From G965229615 sp965229615 (GTDB lineage Bacteria; Pseudomonadota; Alphaproteobacteria; Rickettsiales; Midichloriaceae): a DNA stretch of 64,000 nucleotides. Both the position numbers and the translations under genes were made by a program. The notes beneath the pieces are model-generated. The model saw nothing but the letters and a program-made list of their open reading frames with translations, was not told the origin of the DNA and ran no database searches. Location: positions 186,001 to 250,000 of the forward strand of contig OZ245890.1 in NCBI GenBank assembly GCA_965229615.1. Reading direction: 5' to 3'. Below, piece by piece: positions 16,736 through 25,527 of the stretch (position 1 is the stretch's first letter; the number at the start of each line of letters is the position of its first letter).

Positions 16736-19291
16736 TTATCCACCTGCACTTATAAATCTTTTGATCATATTTTTTAACTCGTTGGTTTTCTCCTTATCAG
16801 TGATAACATTATTACTTTGCAAGTCATTTGCTATTCTATAAAAAAGTTTGATCTTATTCGTATACTTTCGATCTTTTACCAGCATTGGTCTAAAGTCTAA
16901 GTATAAATTTTTGAGCAAATCTATTTGTGTTATATTAAAATACGATATAGCTTGTTTTAGGATCTTTAAATTATCCTCAACTGATAGCTTATTATTTCTA
17001 TCACGATATCTGATTGAATAAAGATATGGTTCTGAGCTATCATTGAATTTTACCCAATCTTCAGATGCAAAAAACCCTGTAGATCGCACATCATCCGCTT
17101 GAATACTGTTGTCATCATATAGCAATGCAAACATGTCCATGTACTGTTTACTCTCCATTAAAGCACGTGCGTACAAGTACTTCCTCTCAACAAACAATGG
17201 ATTGTTCATATTAAATGGAAAGTTTGTGTATTGATCCACAACTTGTATTGCAGACTCAGCCTTACCTGCCTTGATATAAACATTTGTCAGAGCATTTATA
17301 ATCTTTTCTCTATTTATACCAAGCAATCTATTCTTAATCTGATAATGCATAACTCTTGCTGCATCATCAAGTAGATCCAAGTCAATCATATAGTATGCAA
17401 TCTTTATTATTATATTATCACCATCCTCACCAAGTGGTAACATATTTTTAAATTCATAAAAAAATGCCAAACTTCTTAGTGGAGAATTATTATGCTGAAG
17501 GAAGTACTCAGAAAAAGCTTGTCCAGCCTGCTTGATAGCTGTAAATGCAACTGTTGTATCAGGTTTGTTTAAGAATATTGTTTGCCATATTCGTATCGCA
17601 TTTGGTATATCTCCACCATCATAGTACGTAGATGCAAGTGTTGATAATATTTGGAGTTCAAATCCATCACCACGCCATATTGCAGAGAGTTTTTGCAATT
17701 CATTAATATAATCCCTTCTCGTAATCTCATGGCTTTTAAACATCGAGTTGATCCTTTCAAAGTTACAACGCACATATAAATAAACATCAGTATGATCCAA
17801 TGAACAGATGTCAAAGTTTGATCTTGCAGCATTGCTACTTCCGTTGTTTTTGAGTAATAATCCTAAATAATAGGATAAATGGTTTTTTTCTTGCCTTTCA
17901 AGACCTCTTGCAGATAAAAATCTTATTAATGCTAGTGCATCAGAAGTTATATTATCTGTGGTTGCTGTATCAACTACACTGAATGCTATCTTGTCTATTA
18001 AGTAATCTGAGTAATGTGAGAGGAAATTTTGTTTATGTTTTTCAAGTTTGCTTGTCAACCTATGAATAGTATATTGTAAGTTTCCACTGCTATTTGCCGA
18101 TTGCACTTTAACCTTACTAAGGTTTGACCAAAAGTTTACTTCTGATCTATGTCTTATTGGTATAAGATCAAAATGTATAGATCTTGCTATTTCGTCTGCT
18201 CTTGTGAAGTCACCACACATAAAATTAATAGCAACAGCAAATGTTTTAATAATGTAACTATCACCAATATTACCATTATTATAATGGTATGCTAGTTTGA
18301 ATACTGTATTCGCTTCATTGTACCAACCATTGGCAAAGAGAAACAGTGATAGATTTAGTAATCCATTGACTTTTGTATCTATATCAGATGCTTGATTGAT
18401 GATTGTATATATATTTCTTAACCTCATCATAAAATCATTTTTATCGACCATATAATCATTGACATTAATAATGATATTGTCGCTATCACTAGAATAGTAG
18501 AATCTGTCAAAGTCGTCCGCATTCTTTATTGTAATGCTTGCAGTATTTGAAATATTTAAGAACGTTTTGCCTAAAACACATAGTGTCTTACCATCAATCG
18601 TAAGAGTGAGATCATCATTAAGATGTTGTAGAGCAATACCAGTTAACGTGTCAAAAAGTGCAAAATCAACAAAACTATGGCTATCCAATGACACTGCATC
18701 AGACTCCGGTACAACACTAATATCATCACCAACAAATGGATCAGTATACGATATTAGATTTGTATATTTTGAATAAAAATCAATACATACAGATGCACAT
18801 TTTTCATCAGTAGTTTTTTTATACAATGTATACTGTTTGATATCCTCCATCAAACGACCACTTTTGCTATCAGCAGATATTTTTATAATCCACTTGTTCC
18901 CATCTCTCTTAACTGAAGCAATGCTGTTAGATCTATTCTTAATCTCTAATACTATAAAAGTAGCCGATGTATTAGTATCTAATGGTAATTGTTGTATTGT
19001 AGCAACCAGCGATGAGGTAGCATTTTTAACATTGATAAATTTTACTTGTGCCTCTTTATCAAAAATTACCCATAATTTATCTTCTCTCAAAAACACTGTA
19101 GCATTAACTGGGATCTGCCAGTTGAAAATGATTTCATCATTATCTTGTGATATTTCCGTTAATACATCGAGTGTTATTTGACTATCCTTTTCAAGCGCTA
19201 CAGCTATGTTTATGGTGTCAATCAGTCTTATATCACTTGAAAATAGCAGTAGTAGCAAAAGTAATAACACTTTGATTCTCATTATAATCAA
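16736..19291 (-). CDS. Large exported helical-repeat protein, 851 aa
   Basis: The N-terminus is a clear signal peptide: a basic residue, a run of eight or more leucines and a possible cleavage site near residue 30. Residues about 35-135 form a beta-rich segment with the pattern NWQIPVNATVFLREDKLWVI, which resembles the N-terminal domain of large alphaproteobacterial tetratricopeptide-type proteins. The remainder (about 290-800) is helical and solenoid-like (LLNLSLFLFANGWYNEANTV, AIRIWQTIFLNKPD). I infer a periplasmic TPR-like scaffold. An ATG at codon 4 is an alternative start. It is convergent with lpxB, 17 bases away. Exact function unknown. Confidence 0.68.
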   Translation of the reverse strand: MIIMRIKVLLLLLLLLFSSDIRLIDTINIAVALEKDSQITLDVLTEISQDNDEIIFNWQIPVNATVFLREDKLWVIFDKEAQVKFINVKNATSSLVATIQQLPLDTNTSATFIVLEIKNRSNSIASVKRDGNKWIIKISADSKSGRLMEDIKQYTLYKKTTDEKCASVCIDFYSKYTNLISYTDPFVGDDISVVPESDAVSLDSHSFVDFALFDTLTGIALQHLNDDLTLTIDGKTLCVLGKTFLNISNTASITIKNADDFDRFYYSSDSDNIIINVNDYMVDKNDFMMRLRNIYTIINQASDIDTKVNGLLNLSLFLFANGWYNEANTVFKLAYHYNNGNIGDSYIIKTFAVAINFMCGDFTRADEIARSIHFDLIPIRHRSEVNFWSNLSKVKVQSANSSGNLQYTIHRLTSKLEKHKQNFLSHYSDYLIDKIAFSVVDTATTDNITSDALALIRFLSARGLERQEKNHLSYYLGLLLKNNGSSNAARSNFDICSLDHTDVYLYVRCNFERINSMFKSHEITRRDYINELQKLSAIWRGDGFELQILSTLASTYYDGGDIPNAIRIWQTIFLNKPDTTVAFTAIKQAGQAFSEYFLQHNNSPLRSLAFFYEFKNMLPLGEDGDNIIIKIAYYMIDLDLLDDAARVMHYQIKNRLLGINREKIINALTNVYIKAGKAESAIQVVDQYTNFPFNMNNPLFVERKYLYARALMESKQYMDMFALLYDDNSIQADDVRSTGFFASEDWVKFNDSSEPYLYSIRYRDRNNKLSVEDNLKILKQAISYFNITQIDLLKNLYLDFRPMLVKDRKYTNKIKLFYRIANDLQSNNVITDKEKTNELKNMIKRFISAGG

Positions 19292-19622
19292 AAATTAGGA
19301 ATAAACTAACTATACAAGCACAGAATAGCAAAAAATGCCTTGAAAGCAATAAGAAGGTCATATGTGTTGTATATATAGTATGGATTGAAGTAGTATACTG
19401 GTTTATATCATTTCTACTAGCTGTTCAGGTAACTCAATTTCTGTATTCAAGTATTTTAAATTTCTCATTTTATCCTTGATTATTTTGTTGATTTTCTGAG
19501 ATTGTACATTATGCAAAATATCAATTTATGCTGCATGGTTGCTTTGAATAATGAAAAATGTGCAAGTTCAAATTGTGTTTATGTTGTTTGTACTACTGGT
19601 TATGAAAATTATGTTAAATTGC
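19292..19622. other. Intergenic region of 331 bases with one possible micro-ORF
   Basis: No tRNA or longer gene is visible. On the minus strand, 19468-19403 can encode 21 residues (start MRNLKYLNTEIELP) whose composition looks protein-like. In-frame sense codons extend about 20 further codons upstream without a good start. It could be the remnant of a larger gene. Confidence 0.3.
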
Positions 19623-20195
19623 CTAGAATATTTCATGTGAATAAACGCCCCATAACTTCTGTTTCCATACCCAGCCACTATGTGTGCGACCAACAGCGAT
19701 TTTACACCACTCTTCATTACACTTGATTAGTTTTCCTATTACACCAATTTTTAGCCTTGCAATTGGTCTTGATCTATCACTCGGTAATCTAAACATCAAG
19801 ATTTCTTTCTGTTCATTTTGGATAGTATCTTGGCTTGTGTCAAATATCTGTACATATCTTTTTCCATCAAGCATTGCTTCATGTATCCATCCATTATTAC
19901 CATATACATCTTTTACAAGTCTCCAAGTGTCAAATTCTGCAGTGATTTCAACTGGTGCGAACATGCATTTGTATGTAATCTTATTATGATGATTGATACC
20001 AGGACCACTTCTCATATTCACTTCTCTAGCTTTCAACACAACAAATCTTGGTATTTTGAAACCTGTCACACTTCTATGCTTTCTAGTGTGTTCTTCCGTT
20101 TGTAAAGTAGTGTCAGTGCAATATCCCGTTGTCAGTATAAAATTACAACATAAAATTACACAAAACCAACTGAAGCACAAAACATGAAAAGTCAT
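19623..20195 (-). CDS. Exported bacterial SH3-domain protein
   Basis: A 190-aa protein with a hydrophobic signal sequence (about residues 1-26). Two consecutive SH3-like regions follow: the first from about residue 52 (VVLKAREVNMRSGPG, then WRLVKDVYGNNGWIHEAML), the second near the end (IARLKIGVIGKLIKC, then GWVWKQKLWGV). This is the architecture of the alphaproteobacterial SH3_4/DUF1058-type periplasmic proteins, which are thought to bind cell-wall components or help its remodelling. Length is normal. It is separated from its neighbours, so context gives no further hint. Confidence 0.82.
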   Translation of the reverse strand: MTFHVLCFSWFCVILCCNFILTTGYCTDTTLQTEEHTRKHRSVTGFKIPRFVVLKAREVNMRSGPGINHHNKITYKCMFAPVEITAEFDTWRLVKDVYGNNGWIHEAMLDGKRYVQIFDTSQDTIQNEQKEILMFRLPSDRSRPIARLKIGVIGKLIKCNEEWCKIAVGRTHSGWVWKQKLWGVYSHEIF

Positions 20196-20302
20196 TTCAG
20201 TGCAACTAAATCTGTTATGATATAATAAAATGGCATCACTCAGTGTTTGTCCAATGTTCCCAACAACTCATTTGTTGATGCTAACAGAATAGTACTTCAA
20301 AC

Positions 20303-21628
20303 TCAATTCTTTTTCCCATCTGTGCTGTTATTTACACCTATGATATCAGCCACACTCACCGTTACATCAGCATTATTATTATCAGCGCTTGCTGCTGCGC
20401 TGCTTGTATTGACATCTGCATTAGTATTATCAGATGCAGTAGTAGTGCCAGTGGCTGCTGTTACATTATCAGCGCTTGCTGCTGTGCTGCTTGTATTGAC
20501 ATCTGCATTAGTATTATCAGATGCAGTAGTAGTGCCAGTGACTGCTGTTACATTATCAGCGCTTGCTGCTGCGCTGCTTGTGTTGATATCTGTATTAGTA
20601 TTATCAGATGCAGTAGTAGTGCCAGTGACTGCTGTTACATTATCAGCGCTTGCTGCTGTGCTGCTTGTGTTGATATCTGTATTAGTATTATCAGATGCAG
20701 TAGTAGTGCCAGTGACTGCTGTTACATTATCAGCGCTTGCTGCTGTGCTGCTTGTATTGACATCTGCATTAGTATTATCAGATGCAGTAGTAGTGCCAGT
20801 GACTGCTGTTACATTATCAGCGCTTGCTGCTGCGCTGCTTGTATTGACATCTGTATTAGTATTATCAGATGCAGTAGTAGTGCCAGTGGCTGCTGTTACA
20901 TTATCAGCGCTTGCTGCTGTGCTGCTTGTGTTGATATCTGTATTAGTATTATCAGATGCAGTAGTAGTGCCAGTGACTGCTGTTACATTATCAGCGCTTG
21001 CTGCTGTGCTGCTTGTATTGACATCTGCATTAGTATTATCAGATGCAGTAGTAGTGCCAGTGACTGCTGTTACATTATCAGCGCTTGCTGCTGCGCTGCT
21101 TGTATTGACATCTGCATTAGTATTATCAGATGCAGTAGTAGTGCCAGTGGCTGCTGTTACATTATCAGCGCTTGCTGCTGTGCTGCTTGTATTGACATCT
21201 GCATTAGTATTATCAGATGCAGTAGTAGTGCCAGTGACTGCTGTTACATTATCAGCGCTTGCTGCTGCGCTGCTTGTGTTGATATCTGTATTAGTATTAG
21301 TACTTGCGTTTGAGTCTGCACCTAACTGCGCATTCTTTTTCATATCATCATCCATCGATCCCAATGCATAACGACATAACTCCTCGAATGGTACACCGTT
21401 TTCCTCAGCAAGTTTTTTCAGCTTTTCAAGACTTTCCATTACACTAGATGGTATAACCCCACTACGCTCACTTTCTATGAATTTAGCTTGAAAAAAAATT
21501 GGGTGATGATTGTGTTCTGGATTGCCTATATAGATTGATACTTCTGAAGCTTGTCCCCCAAATGCACATGGCACATTGAACTTCACAACAGTACTTTGTT
21601 TAAGTTTTTTGCTCACTACTGACAACAA
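20303..21628 (-). CDS. DUF2610-domain protein with 29-residue tandem repeats
   Basis: A 441-aa protein. Residues 1 to about 100 form the compact DUF2610-type domain found in Rickettsiales (VVKFNVPCAFGGQASEVSIY, HHPIFFQAKFIESERSG, FEELCRYALGSM). Then comes a low-complexity region of Ala, Ser, Thr, Asp and Asn built from about eleven 29-residue units with the core TNADVNTSSTAASADNVTA. The region ends with a unique tail (VADIIGVNNSTDGKKN). There is no signal peptide. The repeat region is acidic and probably disordered. In related pathogens such Thr/Ser-rich tandem-repeat proteins are often secreted and immunogenic, but that is analogy only. Number of units is likely to vary between strains. Confidence 0.8.
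   Translation of the reverse strand: MLSVVSKKLKQSTVVKFNVPCAFGGQASEVSIYIGNPEHNHHPIFFQAKFIESERSGVIPSSVMESLEKLKKLAEENGVPFEELCRYALGSMDDDMKKNAQLGADSNASTNTNTDINTSSAAASADNVTAVTGTTTASDNTNADVNTSSTAASADNVTAATGTTTASDNTNADVNTSSAAASADNVTAVTGTTTASDNTNADVNTSSTAASADNVTAVTGTTTASDNTNTDINTSSTAASADNVTAATGTTTASDNTNTDVNTSSAAASADNVTAVTGTTTASDNTNADVNTSSTAASADNVTAVTGTTTASDNTNTDINTSSTAASADNVTAVTGTTTASDNTNTDINTSSAAASADNVTAVTGTTTASDNTNADVNTSSTAASADNVTAATGTTTASDNTNADVNTSSAAASADNNNADVTVSVADIIGVNNSTDGKKN
20378..21295 (-). repeat. 87-bp tandem repeat array, about 11 units
   Basis: The period is 87 bases: the marker TTACATTATC occurs at 20461, 20548 and 20635 and onward at the same spacing. Units differ only at a few sites (ADV/TDI/TDV, SSA/SST, TAV/TAA at the protein level). 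Because 87 is a multiple of three, gain or loss of units keeps the frame. Confidence 0.93.
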
Positions 21629-21653
21629 AATTATGACTTATGTTTTTCACATG

Positions 21654-21699
21654 CATTGATTGAAATAATAACTTTTTGCGAAATGTATGTCAATCAATG
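21654..21699. promoter_or_regulatory. Spaced perfect inverted repeat between DUF2610 gene and eno
   Basis: Arms CATTGATTGA (21654-21663) and TCAATCAATG (21690-21699) are perfect complements 26 bases apart. They lie in the intergenic region shared by two divergent genes, 26 bases before the DUF2610 gene start. A further TTGATTG half-site lies at 21803. It could be an operator bound by a dimer or a hairpin in the DUF2610 leader. Confidence 0.4.
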
Positions 21700-21802
21700 G
21701 TTATATCCTTATGGCAGTAAAGTTATTATAGTGAAAAGGATGTGACTTTTATGACTCATATCAAATAATTATTTCTTTGAGAAATGCATGATACAACATA
21801 TA

Positions 21803-21830
21803 TTGATTGTTAATGTTCATCTTTTATAAT
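21803..21830 (+). promoter_or_regulatory. Candidate sigma-70-type promoter for eno
   Basis: TTGATT (21803-21808), a 16-base spacer and a perfect TATAAT (21825-21830) lie 42 bases before the enolase start. The spacing is slightly short of the optimal 17, and the match is the best in this intergenic region. Confidence 0.5.
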
Positions 21831-21871
21831 AATCAAGTTTAAAAACAGTTAACACGCTTTTTAGTTGATAT

Positions 21872-23176
21872 ATGGTAGGTAGCATAAGTGAAATGTTTGG
21901 CAGAGAAGTGATTGATAGTAGAGGGTATCCAACCCTAGAAGTTGGTATAAAACTTCAATCTGGAATATCAGCATATGCATCTGTACCAAGTGGCGTATCA
22001 ATTGGTATATGTGAGGCTGTTGAGTTGAGAGACAATGATATATATAGGTATCATGGACGTGGCGTAACAAAAGCAATTGATATCATTGAACGTGTTGTTG
22101 CGCCACGAATCGTTGGTTGTTGCTTCGATGATTTGCATACTCTTGATAATTTGTTAATTCATATTGACAATACACATAATAAGTCGAATATTGGCGCTAA
22201 TACAACACTTGCAATATCAATTGCATTTGCAAAGTGCATGGCAAAATCCAAGAAAAAACAGCTTTTTGAAATTTTTTCTGATGAAAGTCCTACGAGGATT
22301 GATAGTATGAGCTCGCCCATTAATTTCCCAATCCCAATGTTAAATATCATAAACGGTGGGCAACATGCTAATAACAATCTAGTATTACAAGAGTTTATGA
22401 TAGTACCCTTGATGGATAAGGATGCTAATATTAAAGAACGTATTAGATTAAGTTGTGAATTTTTTCATGATCTTCGGCAAAATATACAAAGCAGAGGAAT
22501 GAGTACAAGTGTTGGTGATGAAGGTGGTTTTACTCCAAACGTGATGCATACAGTAGAAGCACTCGATATCATTACTGATGTAATGTCAAGTCATGAAAGG
22601 TATCAGAAAAACTTCAAAATTGCGATAGATGCTGCAGCTTCAACATTTTGTGAGTCAAACAATGGAATAAGAATGTATAGACCAGAGGTGGATGGAAAGG
22701 CATTATCAGTACATGAAATGGTTCATTACTATAAAACTCTGATCAATAGATATCCAATATTTGCAATAGAGGATCCAATGTCTGAGGATGATATTGAGGG
22801 ATGGCAATATATCACTGCAGAATTAGGTGATAAAATATTATTGGTGGGTGATGACTTGTTTGTGACAAACACACAGAAGTTGCAGTATGGTATGGAGCAC
22901 AAACTAGGTAATGCGATACTGATCAAACCAAACCAGATTGGTACTATTACTGAAGCAATTCAAGCAATCCATTTGGCAAGGCAGTATCAGTATAATGTTA
23001 TTATATCCCACCGCTCTGGTGAAACTGAGGATACTGCCTTATCTCATTTTGCAGTTGGTATGCAAGCATCTTATATAAAAGCAGGTGCACCGTGCAGATC
23101 CGAGAGAGTTGCGAAATACAATGAACTCATACGCATATATGATGCTATTCATGTTGGAAGACAAATATTTGGATAA
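21872..23176 (+). CDS. eno: Enolase
   Basis: A 434-aa 2-phosphoglycerate dehydratase of glycolysis and gluconeogenesis. Recognisable blocks are REVIDSRGYPTLEV, the mobile loop VPSGVSIG (usually VPSGASTG), NIINGGQHANNN, VGDEGGFTPN, the metal-ligand region FAIEDPMSEDD and GDDLFVTN. The catalytic Lys lies in LIKPNQIG and the signature ISHRSGETED is intact. The loop retains the metal-binding Ser, but the flanking Ala and Thr are replaced. The C-terminus is complete. The LolC/E-like gene begins nine bases later. With pgk and pgi in this window it indicates a partial lower/upper glycolytic route, unlike Rickettsia. Confidence 0.96.
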   Translation: MVGSISEMFGREVIDSRGYPTLEVGIKLQSGISAYASVPSGVSIGICEAVELRDNDIYRYHGRGVTKAIDIIERVVAPRIVGCCFDDLHTLDNLLIHIDNTHNKSNIGANTTLAISIAFAKCMAKSKKKQLFEIFSDESPTRIDSMSSPINFPIPMLNIINGGQHANNNLVLQEFMIVPLMDKDANIKERIRLSCEFFHDLRQNIQSRGMSTSVGDEGGFTPNVMHTVEALDIITDVMSSHERYQKNFKIAIDAAASTFCESNNGIRMYRPEVDGKALSVHEMVHYYKTLINRYPIFAIEDPMSEDDIEGWQYITAELGDKILLVGDDLFVTNTQKLQYGMEHKLGNAILIKPNQIGTITEAIQAIHLARQYQYNVIISHRSGETEDTALSHFAVGMQASYIKAGAPCRSERVAKYNELIRIYDAIHVGRQIFG

Positions 23177-23185
23177 TAAAACATT

Positions 23186-24442
23186 ATGATATCTGCAATT
23201 AAATTGGAGTTATTCATAGCAACTCGTTATCTGTTGACAAAGCAAAAGGAAAAATTCGTTTCAGTCATAAATATTTTTTCATTGGTGGGTGTAATGCTTG
23301 GTGTTGCAACTCTCATTGTTGTCATGTCGGTGATGAATGGTTATGAAAAAGAACTGCTAGATAAAATACTCGGAGTAAAGGGACACTTGACAATTACAAC
23401 AAGGCAAGCAAGAATACAAAATTGGCAAGAAATCATTAGTACTATCAGTAGCAATGTTACTAATACTTTATCCATCATACCTGTTGTTGAACAACAGGCT
23501 CTAGTATTAAACAATGACAAAGCAGGTGGAGTTGTTATAAAGGGAATGTTGCAAAATGATATTTTATATAAGTTAAAAGATAAGGTGATAATGTTATCAA
23601 CAGAGAGAAACAAACTGAATAACAGTATAATAATAGGCGATGTTCTAGCAAGAAACTTACAGGTTGATGATATTGTCAAAGTTGTAGTACCAAAATTTAA
23701 TCAAACCATGTTTGGTGTAGTACCACGTATAAAAACGTATAGAGTTGCTGGAGTATTTGATTTCGGAATGTATGAGTATAACAGTGGTCTGATATTTATG
23801 GCATTAGATGATGCTCAGAAGCTTTTTCAATTTGGTGATGACATAACAAGTATTGAAATCACACTAAAGAATATAAGAGATGTATCAGCTGTAAAACAGC
23901 AGCTTATAATACTGCTCAGGCAATATAGTACAAACGATCATGATATAATTGTAATTGACTGGCAGCAGGCTAATCAAACTCTTGTTGATGGTTTAACGGT
24001 AGAAAGAAATGTTATGTTTCTAATATTGTCACTCATAGTGGTAATAGCTGCCTTTAACATCATATCAAGTTTGGTATTACTAGTGCGTGATAAAATGAGA
24101 AGTATAGCGATACTACGAACTATAGGTATGCAGAAGGGCTCCATAATGCGTATATTTATCATATGTGGTTTCGCAATAGGGATTGTGGGCACAGCACTTG
24201 GTGTAGTTTTGGGTGTAGTATTTTGTATTTACATGGAAGATATAAGGCTTTTTTTAGAAAAAATGATTGGTATAAAAGTTTTCGACCCTGTCATATATTT
24301 CCTAACAACATTACCAGTAGAGGTTGATATAAAACAGATTATTTACATAGTTTTGATGTCATTACTACTATCGCTATTGGCAACGATATATCCTGCATGG
24401 AGGGTGTCACTAACATCACCAGCAGGCGTTTTGAGGTATTAA
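23186..24442 (+). CDS. lolC: LolC/LolE-type lipoprotein-releasing permease
   Basis: A 418-aa FtsX-like membrane component of the LolCDE transporter, which extracts lipoproteins from the inner membrane for delivery to the outer membrane. The N-terminal amphipathic region IATRYLLTKQKEKFVSVINI and first helix (IFSLVGVMLGVATLIVVMSV) are typical. A large periplasmic domain follows (about 55-270), then three helices near the C-terminus and the closing motif ATIYPAWRVSLTSPAGVLRY. A single LolC/E-like protein (sometimes called LolF) often replaces the pair in alphaproteobacteria. The ATPase gene lolD is not adjacent. Confidence 0.88.
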   Translation: MISAIKLELFIATRYLLTKQKEKFVSVINIFSLVGVMLGVATLIVVMSVMNGYEKELLDKILGVKGHLTITTRQARIQNWQEIISTISSNVTNTLSIIPVVEQQALVLNNDKAGGVVIKGMLQNDILYKLKDKVIMLSTERNKLNNSIIIGDVLARNLQVDDIVKVVVPKFNQTMFGVVPRIKTYRVAGVFDFGMYEYNSGLIFMALDDAQKLFQFGDDITSIEITLKNIRDVSAVKQQLIILLRQYSTNDHDIIVIDWQQANQTLVDGLTVERNVMFLILSLIVVIAAFNIISSLVLLVRDKMRSIAILRTIGMQKGSIMRIFIICGFAIGIVGTALGVVLGVVFCIYMEDIRLFLEKMIGIKVFDPVIYFLTTLPVEVDIKQIIYIVLMSLLLSLLATIYPAWRVSLTSPAGVLRY

Positions 24443-24446
24443 ACAA

Positions 24447-24581
24447 CTAATTAGCAATTACATTGGCATCTATAACCGCTGTTACAACCTCATTTTCAAT
24501 CCCCTCTGTGAGCTCTGGTTGAGCTAATTGTTCTTGGTTATCTGTCATTGTATTTTTTGTTGGTTTGACATTATTGCTCAT
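24447..24581 (-). CDS. Small hypothetical protein, 44 aa
   Basis: An uninterrupted minus-strand frame begins MSNNVKPTKNTMTDNQEQ and ends VIDANVIAN. It fills most of the 206-base gap between the LolC/E gene and nnrD. Composition is acidic and hydrophilic (Asn, Glu, Thr, Gln), with no Cys, no Trp and no membrane segment. No good ribosome binding site is seen. The clean amino-acid use and good fit into the gap support a real gene, but it could be a remnant. Confidence 0.45.
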   Translation of the reverse strand: MSNNVKPTKNTMTDNQEQLAQPELTEGIENEVVTAVIDANVIAN

Positions 24582-24648
24582 GTGTTTTGTCGAAGCTATA
24601 CTACATGATTGTTAGTACATGTAACATAATCTTATAAAAAAATCAAGC

Positions 24649-25524
24649 ATGCTGATCTCTGAGTTTCAAATGCCAACTTTTGAGCAAACTCTCCACAAAG
24701 GAGACATAGGGAAAGTAATGATAATTGGTGGTTCACCAATATATTATGGCGCACCTATCTTAACTGCATTGGGAGCTGAAGCGTCTGGTAGTGATCTAAT
24801 ATATCTATATATACCATCGATGCATATTGAAACTGCAAAGAAATACTCACTGAATTTTTTCATTCATCACTTCACTGATGTTAATACTGGATATATGGGG
24901 CTATATGATGTCAAAAAAATTCATGACATTGCAGCAAACGTTGACGCAATTATTATAGGCAATGGCTTGAGTAAAGATTTCGATGTGAAGAAAACGGTTT
25001 TATCAATATTAAGTAGTATTGATAAACCAGTGGTAATAGATGCTGACGCTTTAGTACCAGAAATAATGAAAATATATGATTATACAAAACATGATTGGGT
25101 CCTAACACCACATCATGCAGAATTTAGAAGAGTTTTTGGTGCTGATCCAACACTGGAGAATATTGAAAAAGTTGCAAATCAATATATGATTAATATGTGT
25201 GTAAAAGGACATATAGACTATATAATTGCAGGAAGGGATTTCACACTTGATAAGTCGTCTACTAACAGTAAAGTAATGGGTAACAAAGTGTTGTATAGAA
25301 ATGAAACTGGAGTTGTACAGATGAAAGTAGGAGGCACAGGAGATGTATTAGCTGGCATAATAGGGGGCTATATATCGCAGGGTCTTTCAGCACTACAAGC
25401 CATGAGATCAGCCGTGTATTTGTGGGGCAAATGTGGTGAGATGATGTATGAAAAACAAGTGGTGTTTTCTGCAAAAAATCTTGTAAAACATTTCCCAAAA
25501 TGTGTTACTGAATTGATGCATTGA
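24649..25524 (+). CDS. nnrD: ADP/ATP-dependent NAD(P)HX dehydratase NnrD
   Basis: A 291-aa ribokinase-like enzyme (YjeF C-terminal domain type) that repairs the hydrated cofactor NAD(P)HX. Seen are VMIIGGSPIYYGAP near the N-terminus, VVIDADALVPE, LTPHHAEFRRVFG and the nucleotide-binding signature VGGTGDVLAGIIGGYI. The NAD(P)HX epimerase domain (NnrE), often fused at the N-terminus, is absent, so this is the stand-alone form. The uracil-DNA glycosylase gene follows immediately, which makes these two an operon. Confidence 0.9.
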   Translation: MLISEFQMPTFEQTLHKGDIGKVMIIGGSPIYYGAPILTALGAEASGSDLIYLYIPSMHIETAKKYSLNFFIHHFTDVNTGYMGLYDVKKIHDIAANVDAIIIGNGLSKDFDVKKTVLSILSSIDKPVVIDADALVPEIMKIYDYTKHDWVLTPHHAEFRRVFGADPTLENIEKVANQYMINMCVKGHIDYIIAGRDFTLDKSSTNSKVMGNKVLYRNETGVVQMKVGGTGDVLAGIIGGYISQGLSALQAMRSAVYLWGKCGEMMYEKQVVFSAKNLVKHFPKCVTELMH

Positions 25525-25527
25525 TTG

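Noticed and set aside
20378..21295. CRISPR array
   Set aside because: The 87-bp units are contiguous, near identical over their full length and in frame with a protein. There are no spacers and no cas genes.
20247..21371. Long plus-strand frame (374 codons) opposite the DUF2610 gene
   Set aside because: It consists almost wholly of the antisense of the 87-bp repeats and is hydrophobic nonsense. The minus-strand frame has a unique, structured N-terminal domain and is the real gene.
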